Positions 5,634-6,689 of a DNA stretch of 6,689 nt are shown in pieces. Each line of letters begins with the position of its first letter. The stretch's first letter is position 1. The notes beneath the pieces were generated by a model that saw nothing but the letters and a program-made list of their open reading frames with translations, was not told the DNA's origin and did no database searches. The translations under genes were made by a program, and so were the position numbers. This DNA comes from an uncultured Oscillospiraceae bacterium (lineage in GTDB: Bacteria > Bacillota > Clostridia > Oscillospirales > Oscillospiraceae). Where the stretch lies: the NCBI GenBank assembly GCA_910579595.1, contig CAJTVM010000124.1:1-6689 (forward strand). Direction: 5' to 3'.

Positions 5634-6512
5634 TTAATGCGCGTTGAGAATAGATTTACTTACCGCGCCGGTTTTGAACAGGGAGAAGCACAGCAGCACC
5701 GTGTACCCGGCGCAGGACCAGATTGCCAGGTGGATGTTGTCCGCCGTCCCGATTTCGTGGATCAGCACGGTGTAGATGGCCACGCAAACCATAATAAAGA
5801 AGCCTTGCAGCCCTAAAGCCGCGAGGCCCCGCAAATAGTTCGTGCCAATCTGCCCCCATTCCCGGTTGGTCATGGTGGCAAAGGGGATCGCCCCCACGGA
5901 GCAGTAGATATAGATCTCGATCATGCGCCCAATCAGCACCAGCGTGATGCACAGGGAGAGGATGGGCGTGGCGAGCTTCAGCAGCAGCGTTTCCACCATC
6001 AGGCCCAGCAGCTCCCCCGTACCCATTGCCGATATCCGCAGCGCCACCTCCGTCAAATCCCCGAGGGCCGTGGCATAATTGATGCTGGTAGAGCCGGAAA
6101 TGATCCCGGCGCTCTGCGTCACAATATACTGCCCCATATCAAAAATTGCCATGGTCGTATCAAAGGTGTGGGTCACCAGGTAGACCGCCACGAATGCTTT
6201 GAAGATCCAGCGAAATATGGTGAACGATTCAAAATCGTGGAGGTTGTTCTTCTCCATGACCATGCTGATCAACTCGTAGGTCAGGACGAAGGTGAGGATG
6301 ATCCCGGCGATTGGGACGACCACGTTATCCGACAGGGTTCGTATCATGGAAAAGACGCCGGCGTTCCATGCCGCCGGCGTCTTTCCTACGTCTCCCGCGA
6401 TTTTCCCGACCTCGCTGTTGATCTGGTCAAACATACCGCTCAGGTTGTCCATGATGCAGCCGATCAGGATTCCCCGGAACCAATCTTCGATACTGCCGAG
6501 GATGTCAAACAT
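5634..6512 (-). CDS. TrbL/VirB6-like conjugal transfer membrane protein
   Basis: This 292-residue polytopic protein fits the TrbL/VirB6 class, the inner-membrane channel component of type IV secretion systems. It has a soluble amphipathic N-terminus (1-60), including the family-like TPAAWNAGVFSMIRTLSDNV (45-64). Hydrophobic segments follow at about 64-86, 101-119, 166-195, 196-213, 229-251 and 258-280. The stretch VGAIPFATMTNREWGQIG (206-223), between membrane segments, resembles the conserved loop in clostridial members, and NYLRGLAALGLQG (225-237) follows it. The ATG is preceded by GGGGAG at 7 nt and lies 19 nt after the Maff2 stop. The small Maff2 peptide ahead and PrgI/VirB4 downstream support the assignment. 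A strong hairpin lies inside the coding region (residues 44-54). Confidence 0.88.
   Translation of the reverse strand: MFDILGSIEDWFRGILIGCIMDNLSGMFDQINSEVGKIAGDVGKTPAAWNAGVFSMIRTLSDNVVVPIAGIILTFVLTYELISMVMEKNNLHDFESFTIFRWIFKAFVAVYLVTHTFDTTMAIFDMGQYIVTQSAGIISGSTSINYATALGDLTEVALRISAMGTGELLGLMVETLLLKLATPILSLCITLVLIGRMIEIYIYCSVGAIPFATMTNREWGQIGTNYLRGLAALGLQGFFIMVCVAIYTVLIHEIGTADNIHLAIWSCAGYTVLLCFSLFKTGAVSKSILNAH
6351..6384 (-). repeat. Perfect 13-bp inverted repeat, terminator-like, inside the trbL-like gene
   Basis: Positions 6351-6363 pair perfectly with 6372-6384 across an 8-base loop. The stem is AAAGACGCCGGCG. On the transcribed strand the hairpin runs straight into TCTTTTCC, resembling an intrinsic terminator with a short T-run. 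It encodes residues 44-54 of the membrane protein, so it may be a by-product of GC-rich codon choice over the KTPAAWNAGVF peptide. Confidence 0.6.
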
Positions 6513-6531
6513 AGCTCATCTCCCCCTGGCT

Positions 6532-6689
6532 TCAACTGAACAGGTTCGCCAGCAAGGGAATGAGCTGCATCCCGATGAGGGCCACGCCGCCGCCCGCCAT
6601 GAGCTGTTTCATACCTTGTGATTTAGCGCCTGGGTTATCATTGCCGTAGCCCTCCAGCAGATTGATGACGCCCCACACGCCCAGACCAG
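6532..6689 (-). CDS. Maff2 family small membrane protein (C-terminal part, start off the window)
   Basis: Reading the minus strand from the right edge gives 51 residues ending in TGA at 6534-6532. They begin GLGVWGVINLLEGYGNDNPG, then AKSQGMKQLMAGGG and a hydrophobic C-terminal helix ending LLANLFS. This matches the Maff2 family, short peptides with two membrane helices found just before the TrbL/VirB6-like gene in clostridial conjugative elements; by position they are a plausible VirB2/pilin-like counterpart. The family is usually about 70 residues long, so roughly the first 15-20 residues are missing to the right. The gap to the next gene is 19 nt. Confidence 0.88.
   Translation of the reverse strand, partial: GLGVWGVINLLEGYGNDNPGAKSQGMKQLMAGGGVALIGMQLIPLLANLFS

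Overview
The window reads as part of the conjugation (mating-pair formation) operon of an integrative and conjugative element from a Gram-positive gut clostridium. The GC-rich sequence, strong AGGAGG-type ribosome binding sites and gene set (Maff2, TrbL/VirB6-like, SpoVG, DUF3848/DUF3849, C5 methyltransferase, PrgI, VirB4-like ATPase) recall the Clostridioides difficile CTn-like elements of Oscillospiraceae and Lachnospiraceae. Host and element family are inferred from protein recognition by eye, not from a database search.

Every gene is on the minus strand, so transcription runs from the right end to the left. The order is: Maff2 membrane peptide (5' end off the window), TrbL/VirB6-like membrane protein, SpoVG-domain protein, DUF3848-DUF3849 protein, a 433-residue protein of unknown function, DNA cytosine-5 methyltransferase, PrgI-like protein, and the N-terminal half of a VirB4-like ATPase. 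The genes are packed as one operon. Junctions are 19 and 20 nt gaps, one 81 nt gap, a 1-nt TGATG overlap, a gap of 3 or 24 nt depending on the methyltransferase start, a 2-nt gap and a 74-nt overlap. No stretch over 300 bases lacks a gene, and I saw no tRNA, rRNA, CRISPR array or insertion sequence.

Maff2, TrbL-like, PrgI and VirB4 would form the membrane channel and its motor. SpoVG, the two DUF3848-type proteins and the methyltransferase are accessory cargo embedded between the channel genes.

Four points stand out. (1) The VirB4 frame is broken after codon 450 exactly where a group II intron 5' end (GTGCG) begins, just ahead of where the ATP-binding motif should come. (2) Three consecutive, otherwise different proteins end in the same kind of tail, [KR]-P-S-[IV]-R-x-x-L followed by an Ala/Lys-rich stretch. 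(3) The two neighbouring DUF3848-type proteins share an N-terminal module in exact residue register, so they have matching ends around different middles. (4) The methyltransferase lacks an ATG or GTG start, and its best Shine-Dalgarno points to an ATT codon.
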